Shown here: piece by piece, positions 32,666 to 41,794 of the stretch
Numbering within the stretch: the first letter of the stretch is position 1
Layout: each line of letters starts with the position of its first letter
Assembly: GCA_023436585.1 (NCBI GenBank)
Contig: JAEZIN010000017.1
Location: 1 to 53,332, forward strand
Reading direction: 5' to 3'
DNA from: Bacillota bacterium
GTDB lineage: Bacteria; Bacillota; Clostridia; Christensenellales; Aristaeellaceae
Length of the DNA stretch: 53,332 bases
Made by a program: the position numbers and the translations under genes
The notes under the pieces: generated by a model
What the model was told of the DNA's origin: nothing
What the model saw: only the letters and a program-made list of their open reading frames with translations
Database searches by the model: none

Positions 32666-33451
32666 ATGAAGATATTAATTGCCGAGGAGGGGCTGGTCAG
32701 CAGGAACCTCCTTTGCAGGTTACTAGGCAAATACGGTCAGTGCGATCTGGCGGTGGACGGGCTGGAAGCCATCGACGCGTTTTTGATAGCGATTAAGGAC
32801 AATGACCCGTACCGGCTGATCTTGCTGGATGCCGCCATGCCCAAGCTGGACGGGGTAAGGACACTAAGGGCCATCCGGTATCTGGAGAGGCAGTATGGCT
32901 TTGATGTAAAGCGGCAGGCCAAAATCATACTCACAACGGCGCAGGATATGGTGCATTTGGGGCATGAAGCCATGCACAGCGGGTGCGATGCCCATACGGC
33001 CAAGCCTGCCGATCCAAAAGATTTGGCTGATTTAATGGGCAGCCTTGGCTTTTCGGGGGGCCTTGACGAAAAAGAGCAGGTGAAAGCGTCCGGGAACATG
33101 GAAAAGCAAGGCGCAAAAAGCAAAAATACTACAAAACGGAGTATGCAAAAAAGCGCCTTGCCTTCTACAATATCAGTTGGTACTGGTAGAATGGGGGACG
33201 GATACTTTAAAAGCGTATCCGCGAGGCCTGGGTATCATTTGAATATTATCATGGAAACCGGCACAGCCATCCGCTTTGATTTCTGCTCCAGGCTGAACAC
33301 GGCCCGCTTCGGTGCCCTCAGGGATGAAGAACTCTTCCAAAGCGCCCGCACGGACGGCAATTATTTGATCTTCGAAAAACCCGGCAGGATGACGGTCCGG
33401 ATTACGGCCGCCGAATTCATGGACCTTGTGCTCATAGACCGGAGAAAGTAA
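32666..33451 (+). CDS. Receiver-domain protein with DUF2442-like C-terminus
   Basis: A 261-residue protein in two parts. Residues 1-125 are a response-regulator receiver with the acidic pair E7/E8, phospho-acceptor D55 in LLDAAMPKLDG and a lysine in HTAKPAD. A hydrophilic Lys/Ser-rich linker (about 130-170) follows. The C-terminal 75 residues (YHLNIIMETGTAIRFDF, LRDEELFQSARTDG) resemble DUF2442, a small domain of unknown function. There is no HTH and no enzyme motif, so it is probably an adaptor or a phosphate sink. The start has AGGAGGGG at 32653-32660. The DNA for the linker carries a 9-bp inverted repeat around a copy of the 24-base element seen upstream of cheA. The position between cheD and the receptors suggests a chemotaxis role. 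Confidence 0.75.
   Translation: MKILIAEEGLVSRNLLCRLLGKYGQCDLAVDGLEAIDAFLIAIKDNDPYRLILLDAAMPKLDGVRTLRAIRYLERQYGFDVKRQAKIILTTAQDMVHLGHEAMHSGCDAHTAKPADPKDLADLMGSLGFSGGLDEKEQVKASGNMEKQGAKSKNTTKRSMQKSALPSTISVGTGRMGDGYFKSVSARPGYHLNIIMETGTAIRFDFCSRLNTARFGALRDEELFQSARTDGNYLIFEKPGRMTVRITAAEFMDLVLIDRRK
33106..33161. repeat. Inverted-repeat block holding copy 2 of the 24-base element
   Basis: GCAAGGCGC (33106-33114) and GCGCCTTGC (33153-33161) are exact inverse copies. Between them lies AAAAATACTACAAAA then CGGAGTATG (33122-33145), with its own dyad ATACT-N9-AGTAT. The block is A-rich in a GC-rich gene and encodes the linker of the receiver protein. It may be a small inserted element or a binding site. 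Confidence 0.55.
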
Positions 33452-33579
33452 CCGAAATCCGGGAGGGAGCCGTGCTGGTCACGGCTGTATATAGATAAAC
33501 AATCCAAAAAAGAAAGGAACGCAGGTCTATGTTTAATGAAGCCGCGGGCGCGCAACTCAGGGGGGGAAGATCAAATTTC

Positions 33580-35364
33580 ATGAAAAACCTTTCCATCAGC
33601 ATGAAATTGATCGTAGGGTTTGGCATTATTCTGTTTTTATTGATATTATCCATTGTGCTTTCCATGATAAGCATCACCAGCGTAAACAACCAGGTGGAAG
33701 CGTATGGGCATTATACTGTCCCCAATACGAACAGCACCTGGGCTATGCGTAACGAGATGGCATCGGTCCAGCGCCACCTTTTGCGCTCCCTGGTGGTGAA
33801 GGACGCCTTGTCCGTGAAGGATGAACTTGACCAGGCCAGCAAGGAAGCGCAGGCACTGCAAACCACTCTGCAGGAATATGCGGACAACCAGAGGGGTAAG
33901 GAGCAGGATAGTCATATCCAGGATATCAGGTCGCAGCTGTCGCAGGCGGCTTCCATAAGAGGAGAGTTTGCTGATCTGCTGGCCTTGTCTACCCCCGAAA
34001 GCCTTCTAATGGCGCAGGACCTTTTCCTGAACGAGTATTCGCCTATTCTGGAGCAGGTAGAGGGCAAACTGGAAGCACTGAACAACGATGAGGGGATACT
34101 GGCGCAGGAGCAGGCTGTTGCGGGCGATAACGCCGCGAATCTGGCCTGGGTGCTGCTCATCTGTGTAGCCGCGGTATCCATTCTGATCACGGTCTTCGTT
34201 ACGTTTGCCATCCGTAAGTCTATTTTAAGCCCCGTCCGGGAAATCGAGGGCGTTTATTCCGAAATAGCCAAGGGCAACATGCAGGTCCAGCTTTCTTACG
34301 AAAGCCAGGATGAGTTGGGCAGCATGGCCAGGAGCATCCGGAAAACCAACTCCCTTCTTGCGTCCTACATCCAGGATATATCGGAAAAGCTGTCCCAGAT
34401 TTCCCGCGGGGATATGCGCATTAACGTGGATATGGACTACATCGGCGATTTTGCCGCCATCAAGCAGGCGATTCAAAACACCGCCTCCGCGCTTAACCAT
34501 ACGCTCCTGACCATCAACACCGCCGCCGAGCAGGTTTCCACCGGCGCCGCCCAGGTATCCAGCGGAGCCCAGGCGCTGGCGACAGGTTCTACGGAACAGG
34601 CATCCTCCGTGGAGGAATTGAGCGCGTCCGCATCGAAAATATCTGTACAGGCTGCTGAGAATTCCGCCAACGTGAAGATCGCCACTCAGCATATGGAGCA
34701 GGCAAGCATATTTGTCCGGGACGGCAGCGAGCACATGAGCCGCCTCACCGAGGCCATGGCGAACATAGGCTCCGCGTCGAATCAAATCGCCAGCATCACC
34801 AAGGTGATTGAGGACATCGCCTTCCAGACAAACATCCTGGCCCTGAACGCCGCCATCGAGGCTGCCCGCGCCGGGAACGCGGGCAAGGGCTTTGCCGTTG
34901 TGGCCGACGAGGTCCGCAACCTGGCGGCCAAGTCGGCGGAAGCGGCCAAGCAGACCGCCGAGCTCATCCAGCGTTCCGCCGTCACCGTGGCCGAGGGCAC
35001 GCAAATTACGGCCCGGACCGCGCAGATCCTTCAGAATGTGGAAGAAAAGGCCGGCCTGGTCAACGAAAGCATCGTCAAGATCCACGAGTCTTCCAGCGAA
35101 CAGGCCGTTGCCATCGAGCAGATCAAGCAGGGCCTGAACCAGGTCTCTTCCGTCGTGCAAACCAACGCTGCCACCGCGGAAGAAAACTCCGCCACCAGTG
35201 AGGAGATGTCCGCCCAGGCGGCCACCTTGCGGGAAGAGGTTGGCAAGTTCAGGCTGGATTCCGGCTATGAAAAGGACAGCCTTGCCGCCATCTCCCTTTT
35301 CAAGGAGCCGCTTGCCGCCGGGAAAACGAGCTACAAGGCCGCCTCATCCTTAGGAAAATATTGA
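33580..35364 (+). CDS. Methyl-accepting chemotaxis protein, four-helix-bundle sensor (first of five)
   Basis: A 594-residue receptor. TM1 is about residues 9-31, the four-helix-bundle sensor about 32-187, TM2 about 188-211, and HAMP about 212-265 with a second HAMP-like segment after it. The signalling hairpin is about 320-575, with the tip IEDIAFQTNILALNAAIEAA. The tail reads AAISLFKEPLAAG and ends SSLGKY. The start at 33580 gives MKNLSISMK, matching the next two receptors. An ATG at 33529 with AAAGGA would add 17 residues. The sensor part is clearly related to that of the third receptor (both have a MISI segment and MASVQR). The ligand is unknown. A 7-bp stem-loop (33468-33486) lies upstream. 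Confidence 0.93.
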   Translation: MKNLSISMKLIVGFGIILFLLILSIVLSMISITSVNNQVEAYGHYTVPNTNSTWAMRNEMASVQRHLLRSLVVKDALSVKDELDQASKEAQALQTTLQEYADNQRGKEQDSHIQDIRSQLSQAASIRGEFADLLALSTPESLLMAQDLFLNEYSPILEQVEGKLEALNNDEGILAQEQAVAGDNAANLAWVLLICVAAVSILITVFVTFAIRKSILSPVREIEGVYSEIAKGNMQVQLSYESQDELGSMARSIRKTNSLLASYIQDISEKLSQISRGDMRINVDMDYIGDFAAIKQAIQNTASALNHTLLTINTAAEQVSTGAAQVSSGAQALATGSTEQASSVEELSASASKISVQAAENSANVKIATQHMEQASIFVRDGSEHMSRLTEAMANIGSASNQIASITKVIEDIAFQTNILALNAAIEAARAGNAGKGFAVVADEVRNLAAKSAEAAKQTAELIQRSAVTVAEGTQITARTAQILQNVEEKAGLVNESIVKIHESSSEQAVAIEQIKQGLNQVSSVVQTNAATAEENSATSEEMSAQAATLREEVGKFRLDSGYEKDSLAAISLFKEPLAAGKTSYKAASSLGKY

Positions 35365-35398
35365 GGCGCTAAACAAAAGAGAACGGGGAGAGAAGGAT

Positions 35399-37600
35399 AT
35401 GAAGAATCTTTCCATTACGAAGAAGCTGCTGCTGATCAATCTGCCGATTTTGGTCGCGCTTATCATTCTCTCCCTGGTTTTCATATTCATGATGGATTCC
35501 GTTACCCAAACCACGCAAAAGACGCTGTATGAGGAGCTTTTTGTCCCCACTGCGGCGCTGCTCAATGCCGACAGGGATTTTTACCAGGCCTATGTGGCGG
35601 AGGACGAGCTTGCGCTCATAAAGGCAAGGGAGTCTGCCGCCACGCAATCAAAAACATTCCAGAGTCTGATTACCGATTTTCTGACAAAGGCGAAGCCGGA
35701 GCTTTCGCTTCTGGAAGCAGCTGCCGCTGAGAAAAGGCCGTCCGAAACACTGGAGGGCCTGGTGGCTGATTTTTCCAAGAACGCCCAGCAGGAAATCGAG
35801 CTTATCAAAGCCCAGGGCCCTATTTTGAGACCTTCGGGGAAGCTGGAAAGCCTTGTTTCGGATTTTGCCAAAAGCGCAGGGTCGGAGCTTGCTCTTTTGA
35901 CCTCTCAGGATACGGCGGCCAGGCCTTCCGCGACCCTGGAGAGCTTGGTCTCCGGCTTTGCGCAAACCGCCGAAAAGGAGCTTGCGCAGTTGACCGTGGA
36001 CGGTTCCGCCCAGGATCAGGCCGAGGCGGTGAAAGGCCTGACGGATGATTTTACGGAAAACGCGGAGCAGGTGAAAACGCGCCTTCAGGACGCCTTCCAA
36101 AAGATCAAGGCCAACCTCGACCTGTATGAAAGTTACCGCCACCCGGAGGCCGGGCTCACGCTCAAGCAGATGGAACAGGAATTCACAAAAAAGTATGACC
36201 TGTGGTTTTCCACCAACGCTGTTATGAGCGGGACGGGCGACTTAAAAGAACACATGGACGCCTTCAGCGCGGCCAGGGAGCAATTAAACCTCATGACGGA
36301 GCTGCTGGAAGCCTATGCAAAAAACAGCACTGCCGCCATACAAGCCAATATCCAAAATACGACGGCTAGCTCCGTCGGCATAGTTACGCTGATTGCCGTG
36401 CTGCTCACAACGCTGGCCTTCTTCGTCATCCGCTATCTGAAAAAGAACATACAGTATATCACCGGCATCAGCAAGCGGGTGGCCCAGGGGGAATTGAAGC
36501 TTGCCATTGACGGGAGTACATTCACCAGGGACGAGATCGGGCAGCTTTCCTACGCCATGGGGCAGATTCTTCAAAGGCTGGGCGAATACCACAACTACAT
36601 CACCGAGATTGCGGCTGTGCTGGAAAAAATGAAGCACGGCGACATGAACGTCAAGCTTGCCCAGGCCTATGAAGGGGAGTTCGCTCCGGTCAAGGCGGCG
36701 CTGCTGGGGATTTCATCCTCCTTGAGCCAAACGCTTCACAACATCAATACCGCCGCCCAACAGGTATCTTTAGGTTCCGCCCAGGTGGCCGGCGGCGCCC
36801 AGGCGCTGGCGGCAGGCTCCGCGGAGCAGGCCGCTGCCATCGAGGCGCTGGGCATATCCATATCGAAGGTGGCAGGCCAGGCAGCCGAAAATTCCACCAA
36901 TGTCAAGTCGGCCACCCGGTTCGTCGAACAAGCCAGCACGTTTGTCAAGGATGGCAGCGAGCACATGAAGCAGCTTACCGTGGCCATGGCCAATATCGGC
37001 GAGGCCTCTAGCCAGATTGCCAGCATCACGAAGGTGATTGAGGACATCGCCTTCCAGACCAACATCCTGGCCCTGAACGCCGCCATTGAAGCTGCACGCG
37101 CCGGCAGCGCCGGAAAAGGCTTTGCCGTGGTGGCGGACGAGGTGAGAAACCTTGCCGCCAAATCGGCCGAGGCAGCCAGGCAGACGGCGGAATGGATCCG
37201 CCGCTCCGCAGCCACAGTGGATGAAGGCACGCAGATAGCCGCCGTCACCGCCCGCATATTGCAGAGCGTGGAGGAGAAGGACGAGCAGGTCAGCCAAAGC
37301 ATTGTCAGGATTGAGCAGGCTTCCCTAATGCAGGCTGCCGCCATGGATCATATTAAGACGGGGCTTGACAAGGTATCCTCCGTCGTACAGACCAACGCGG
37401 CAAACGCTGAAGAAAACTCAGCCACCAGCGAGGAGATGTCTGCCCAGGCCGCCGCGCTTCGCGAGGAGACCGGCAAGTTTATCCTGGATGCGGGCTTTGA
37501 AAAGGACGGCCTTTCCGAAATTTCGCTCTTAAAACACAAAAATCTGTCCGTTCAGCCACTTAAAACCGCACTGAAATCCGCGAAATATGGAAATGTGTGA
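35399..37600 (+). CDS. Methyl-accepting chemotaxis protein with repeat-expanded helical sensor (second of five)
   Basis: A 733-residue receptor. TM1 is about residues 10-32 and TM2 about 325-346. The extracellular part (33-324) is predicted helical and contains five 31-residue repeats at 84-238, with the pattern LE-x-LV-x-DF-x-x-x-A followed by EL-x-LL. No Cache or standard four-helix domain is recognised. HAMP-like segments follow (about 347-450), then the signalling hairpin (about 450-705) with the usual tip EDIAFQTNILALNAAIEAA. The tail has EISLLKHK and ends AKYGNV, a variant of the LGKY ending of its neighbours. It starts MKNLSIT like receptors one and three. The repeats may lengthen the sensor stalk or bind a partner. 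Confidence 0.92.
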   Translation: MKNLSITKKLLLINLPILVALIILSLVFIFMMDSVTQTTQKTLYEELFVPTAALLNADRDFYQAYVAEDELALIKARESAATQSKTFQSLITDFLTKAKPELSLLEAAAAEKRPSETLEGLVADFSKNAQQEIELIKAQGPILRPSGKLESLVSDFAKSAGSELALLTSQDTAARPSATLESLVSGFAQTAEKELAQLTVDGSAQDQAEAVKGLTDDFTENAEQVKTRLQDAFQKIKANLDLYESYRHPEAGLTLKQMEQEFTKKYDLWFSTNAVMSGTGDLKEHMDAFSAAREQLNLMTELLEAYAKNSTAAIQANIQNTTASSVGIVTLIAVLLTTLAFFVIRYLKKNIQYITGISKRVAQGELKLAIDGSTFTRDEIGQLSYAMGQILQRLGEYHNYITEIAAVLEKMKHGDMNVKLAQAYEGEFAPVKAALLGISSSLSQTLHNINTAAQQVSLGSAQVAGGAQALAAGSAEQAAAIEALGISISKVAGQAAENSTNVKSATRFVEQASTFVKDGSEHMKQLTVAMANIGEASSQIASITKVIEDIAFQTNILALNAAIEAARAGSAGKGFAVVADEVRNLAAKSAEAARQTAEWIRRSAATVDEGTQIAAVTARILQSVEEKDEQVSQSIVRIEQASLMQAAAMDHIKTGLDKVSSVVQTNAANAEENSATSEEMSAQAAALREETGKFILDAGFEKDGLSEISLLKHKNLSVQPLKTALKSAKYGNV
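35648..36112 (+). repeat. Five tandem 93-base coding repeats in the second receptor
   Basis: Residues 84-114, 115-145, 146-176, 177-207 and 208-238 align without gaps at 31 residues each. Units two to four are closest, with cores TLEGLVADFSKNA, KLESLVSDFAKSA and TLESLVSGFAQTA. The first and last are more diverged. Confidence 0.8.
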
Positions 37601-37683
37601 GACTATACATAGCCATGCCTCATGCATGATGACGGGAAGCCGCTTATTTATCGGCCCGGCTTCCTGAGCGTAAGGGGTGCGGA

Positions 37684-39408
37684 ATGAAAAATTTATCCAT
37701 TACCATGAAACTGGTTGTCGGCTGCGGTATTTTGGTCGTCTTTATGCTTTTAATCATCGGGCTTTCCATGATCAGTATCAATGTCATGGGAAGCCAGATT
37801 GCGCTTTATGGGAATCAAACCGTCCCGAGCCTTGAGTATACATGGTCCATGCGGCGTGATATGGCCTCAGTTCAGCGGTATCTGCTGATGGCGCTTGTCA
37901 AAAAGGACAAGCAGGAGGTCAAGGCGGCGCTGGACATGGCCGGTACGGACGCCAAAGCCGTGCACGAATCATTCTCCCTGTTTGCCGATAACCACGCCGG
38001 GGCAGATCAGAAGGAAAAGATAGAAACCATCAAAACGCTTTTGGGTCAGGCCGCTTCCATCAGGGGGCAGATTACGGACCTTTTATTGAGTACCGCCATA
38101 CTGGATGCCCTAAAGGCCCAGGATATGTTTCTCAAGCAGTATACGCCGGTTTTAAGCCAGGTGGAAACGTTGCTGGAGGAGCTGTCCGCCCAAACGGATG
38201 AAAGCGCGAAAAATCAAATCGCGGTGGGGGAAAGCACGGCAAACACCTCTTGGATCATACTTCTGTCCGCGGCGGCATTTTCCATCCTGGTAACCGTCGG
38301 CGTCGTGTACCTCATCCGCAAATCAATTCTGAGCCCCGTCAAGGAGATCGAAAAGGTATACGCCAGGATGGCCCAGGGGGACCTGAATGCCGAGATCACC
38401 TATGACAGCAGGGACGAGCTTGGCAGCATGGCCGCAAACATCAAAAAGACAAACGCCCTGATCGCCTCCTATGTCCAGGATATATCGGAAAAGCTTGACC
38501 AGTTGTCCCGCGGCGACATGCGGGTGACGATGGATATTGATTATATCGGGGATTTTGATCCCATCGAACAGGCAATCAAGAATACCGCATCCGCCCTGAA
38601 CCAGACGCTGCATACCATCAGCACAGCATCCGAGCAGGTTTCCACCGGTGCCGCCCAGGTGGCAGGCGGGGCCCAGGCCCTGGCGACAGGCTCTTCCCAG
38701 CAGGCTTCCTCTATTGAGGAGCTCAGCACATCCATCGCGAAAATCGCCGGCCAGGCCGCCGAGAATTCCGCCCATGTGACTGCCGCGGCCGGCTATGTGG
38801 AACAGGCCGGCGCCGGCGTCAGCGCCGGGAACCGGCACATGAAGCAGCTTACCGAGGCCATGGAAAACATCGGCTCCGCCTCCAGCCAGATTGCCAGTAT
38901 CACCAAGGTGATCGAGGATATCGCTTTTCAGACCAATATTCTGGCACTGAACGCCGCCATCGAGGCCGCCCGCGCCGGCAGCGCCGGCAAGGGCTTTGCT
39001 GTAGTGGCCGACGAGGTGCGTAACCTGGCAGCCAAATCGGCCCAGGCGGCCAAGCAGACCGCGGAGCTGATCCAGCGCTCCTCCGCTACCGTGGCCCAGG
39101 GCTCGCAAATCGCCATGGAGACTGCCGGCATCCTGCACGAGGTGGAGGTAAAGGCCCTGCAGGTCAACGAAAGCATCGCAAAAATCAATCAGGCCTCCCA
39201 GGATCAGGCCGCGGCCATCGAACAGATCAAACTGGGTCTTAACCAGGTGTCCTCTGTTGTGCAGACAAACGCGGCCACCGCGGAGGAGAATTCCGCCACC
39301 AGCGAGGAGATGTCCGCCCAGGCTGCCGCGCTGCGCGAGGAAGTGGAAAAATTCACTTTGATGAACGGGGATGAGGAAGATACCTCATCCGGCTTCCAGG
39401 CCGGGTAA
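37684..39408 (+). CDS. Methyl-accepting chemotaxis protein, four-helix-bundle sensor (third of five)
   Basis: A 574-residue receptor with TM1 about residues 9-32, a four-helix-bundle sensor 33-187, TM2 188-211, HAMP 212-265 and the signalling hairpin to about 560. The sensor parallels the first receptor (VPSLEYTWSMRRDMASVQRY against VPNTNSTWAMRNEMASVQRH), so the two probably arose by duplication. It is the only one of the five without the ISLLKEP/LGKY tail: it ends DEEDTSSGFQAG. If the tail recruits adaptation enzymes, this receptor would depend on its neighbours. The start has AAGGGG upstream. An 8-bp stem-loop (37635-37642 with 37657-37664) lies in the gap before it. Confidence 0.93.
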   Translation: MKNLSITMKLVVGCGILVVFMLLIIGLSMISINVMGSQIALYGNQTVPSLEYTWSMRRDMASVQRYLLMALVKKDKQEVKAALDMAGTDAKAVHESFSLFADNHAGADQKEKIETIKTLLGQAASIRGQITDLLLSTAILDALKAQDMFLKQYTPVLSQVETLLEELSAQTDESAKNQIAVGESTANTSWIILLSAAAFSILVTVGVVYLIRKSILSPVKEIEKVYARMAQGDLNAEITYDSRDELGSMAANIKKTNALIASYVQDISEKLDQLSRGDMRVTMDIDYIGDFDPIEQAIKNTASALNQTLHTISTASEQVSTGAAQVAGGAQALATGSSQQASSIEELSTSIAKIAGQAAENSAHVTAAAGYVEQAGAGVSAGNRHMKQLTEAMENIGSASSQIASITKVIEDIAFQTNILALNAAIEAARAGSAGKGFAVVADEVRNLAAKSAQAAKQTAELIQRSSATVAQGSQIAMETAGILHEVEVKALQVNESIAKINQASQDQAAAIEQIKLGLNQVSSVVQTNAATAEENSATSEEMSAQAAALREEVEKFTLMNGDEEDTSSGFQAG

Positions 39409-39470
39409 CGGTTTAGTGCCGGCATGGAAGACCACCAAATGATTTTTGCCAGCGGAAAGGTGTTTGTTTT

Positions 39471-41672
39471 ATGATACAGCAGAATCAAGCGGTTACAAAG
39501 AATCAGACGGTCGCCTGGAAAGACAGGCTGACATTTCGGATGCTTGTTCAGCTGCTCGTACTGATCAGCGTCGTGCTGGCCGGTATATTGATCGTTTTGT
39601 CGGTACGGCTTTCCGGCATGGTGGATAACAACATCAAAAAAGAAATCACCTATCTGGCGGAGCAGAACGCCTCCCTTTCGGCGGAATATTTCAACACCAT
39701 GCAGACAAAGGCTTCCTCGCTGGCCATTGCCATGTCCCAGCTGGACAGCAGCGATTTGACGCCCGAGCAAAAGCAGGCATACATGCAAAACCTGATGGAC
39801 GGCATGATCCGCGATGAGCGCATTTTCGGCATCTACACCGCCTGGGAGCCTAACCTCGCGTTTCCCAACACGCCTGACGGCCTGTCGTTTTACATGTACC
39901 GCTCCGGTGAGGAATTCAAAACGGATGTATTGAACGATTACGCGGTTTACAAGGACGGCGACTATTACGCCACATCGAAAAATGCCATGGCCCCGCACAT
40001 CACGGAGCCATACGCCTATGAGCTCACCAACGGCCAGACGGCCATCCTGATCACCATCAGCAACCCCATCGTATCCAAAACGGGCGCATTTCTGGGCGTG
40101 GCCAACTGCGATATCGTTGCCGATACCATCAACAGCCTGGATTACAGCATCGGCGCATACAAAAAAGCTTATAGCATAACCCTTTCCGGCGGCGGGGCGT
40201 ACCTGTCCAACTCCCATGACAAGACGCTGATGGGCAGCGCGTTCGGAGAAAGCATGCAAGACCAGGCCGAACGCTCCGATATCCTGGCCATGGCCGCCGC
40301 AGGTGCCGAAAAGCTGTGGGATCACAAGGACGAAGTCCTGGGCGAAGACGCCTACATCGTACAAACCCCGGTAGAGATCACAGGTCTGGACATGCCCCTG
40401 TCAAGCATTTTTGTCGTCTCCAAGGCGGAAGCCCTTGCGGAAGTCACCGATATCGTGCTCATCATACTCCTGTTGAGCGTACTGGAGATGGCGGTCATCG
40501 CGGCGGGCGTCATACTCATCCTGAACCGCGCCATGCGGCCCATGCGCAGCGTGATCAGCATTGCGCAGAGTATGGAGCGCGGCGAATTGGATGCCGGCAT
40601 TCAGGTTGCTGCCAGGAATGAGTTCGGCTATCTTGCCCGTGTCTTTCAAAAAACCGCGGGTTCACTGCACAATTACGTGCGCGAAATTTCTTCTGTTATC
40701 AATCAAATCGCCAAGGGCGACCTGCGCGTGCATATTGAAAACGAGTATGCCGGAGATTTCGCGCCAATCAGGGCGGCGCTGCTGGACATTTCCACCTTCC
40801 TGAATCAAACGCTGCTCACCATCAATACCGCCGCCGAGCAGGTTTCCACCGGCGCGGAGCAGGTGGCGGGCGGCGCACAGGCTTTGGCGGCAGGTTCCGC
40901 GCAGCAGGCATCTTCCATCGAGGAATTGAGCGCGTCCGTCGAAAAGATTGCCGGCCAGGCGGCGGAGAACACCGCCAACGTCAAGGCTGCCACCGGGTAC
41001 GTAGAGCAGGCCGGAGTCGGCGTCAGCGCCGGGAACCAGCATATGGAACAATTGACTGCCGCCATGGAGAACATCGGTTCAGCTTCCAGCCAGATTGCCA
41101 GCATCACCAAGGTGATCGAGGATATCGCGTTCCAGACCAACATCCTGGCCCTGAACGCGGCCATTGAGGCCGCCCGCGCCGGCAGCGCCGGCAAGGGCTT
41201 TGCGGTGGTGGCCGACGAGGTGCGCAACCTGGCGGCCAAGTCGGCGGAAGCGGCCAAGCAGACAGCGGAGCTGATTCAGCGTTCCGCCGCTACAGTGGAT
41301 GAGGGTTCCCAGATCGCTTCGCAGACAGCGCAGATTCTTCGTGATGTCGATGTGAAAGCCAAGTTTGCCAACGAGAGCATTGCCAGAATCAATCAATCGT
41401 CCCAGGAGCAGGCGGCCGCCATCGAGCAGATCCGGCAGGGCCTTCACCAGGTCTCCTCCGTTGTGCAGACCAATGCGGCCACTGCGGAAGAAAATTCCGC
41501 CACCAGTGAGGAGATGTCCGCCCAGGCTGCCGCGCTCCGTGAGGAAGTGGGTAAATTCAAGCTGGAATCTGATGCGCAGGCCGATGGCTATGCATCCATC
41601 TCCCTCCTGAAGGAGCCGGCCAAGGCCCGGCCCGCGGCGGGGAAGAGTCCTTCCTATCTGGGCAAGTATTGA
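39471..41672 (+). CDS. Methyl-accepting chemotaxis protein with double Cache sensor (fourth of five)
   Basis: A 733-residue receptor. TM1 is about residues 25-47, a double Cache (dCache_1-like) sensor about 50-325, TM2 about 328-352 and HAMP about 353-405. The signalling hairpin spans about 470-705 with the tip EDIAFQTNILALNAAIEAA. The Cache part shows the typical membrane-distal pocket region GIYTAWEPNLAF and the strand FLGVANCDIVADTI. dCache domains bind amino acids, organic acids or other small metabolites, and I cannot name the ligand. The tail reads ASISLLKEPAKA and ends SYLGKY. The N-terminal 24 residues are a longer cytoplasmic leader than in its neighbours. Confidence 0.93.
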   Translation: MIQQNQAVTKNQTVAWKDRLTFRMLVQLLVLISVVLAGILIVLSVRLSGMVDNNIKKEITYLAEQNASLSAEYFNTMQTKASSLAIAMSQLDSSDLTPEQKQAYMQNLMDGMIRDERIFGIYTAWEPNLAFPNTPDGLSFYMYRSGEEFKTDVLNDYAVYKDGDYYATSKNAMAPHITEPYAYELTNGQTAILITISNPIVSKTGAFLGVANCDIVADTINSLDYSIGAYKKAYSITLSGGGAYLSNSHDKTLMGSAFGESMQDQAERSDILAMAAAGAEKLWDHKDEVLGEDAYIVQTPVEITGLDMPLSSIFVVSKAEALAEVTDIVLIILLLSVLEMAVIAAGVILILNRAMRPMRSVISIAQSMERGELDAGIQVAARNEFGYLARVFQKTAGSLHNYVREISSVINQIAKGDLRVHIENEYAGDFAPIRAALLDISTFLNQTLLTINTAAEQVSTGAEQVAGGAQALAAGSAQQASSIEELSASVEKIAGQAAENTANVKAATGYVEQAGVGVSAGNQHMEQLTAAMENIGSASSQIASITKVIEDIAFQTNILALNAAIEAARAGSAGKGFAVVADEVRNLAAKSAEAAKQTAELIQRSAATVDEGSQIASQTAQILRDVDVKAKFANESIARINQSSQEQAAAIEQIRQGLHQVSSVVQTNAATAEENSATSEEMSAQAAALREEVGKFKLESDAQADGYASISLLKEPAKARPAAGKSPSYLGKY

Positions 41673-41794
41673 CTTTAAAGCGTATCAGGAGGAGAAAACC
41701 TGCCGCGCATACATGGATAGGCCGCGCTGACAGCGAGGCTGTTGGTTTTGCTGCCCCGTAAGGGATTAATCTTTATCCGATGGGAGGGTTCTAC

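Noticed and set aside
35648..36142. 164-codon open frame on - inside the second receptor
   Set aside because: The open frame is a by-product of the 31-residue coding repeats, which repeat the same antisense codons.
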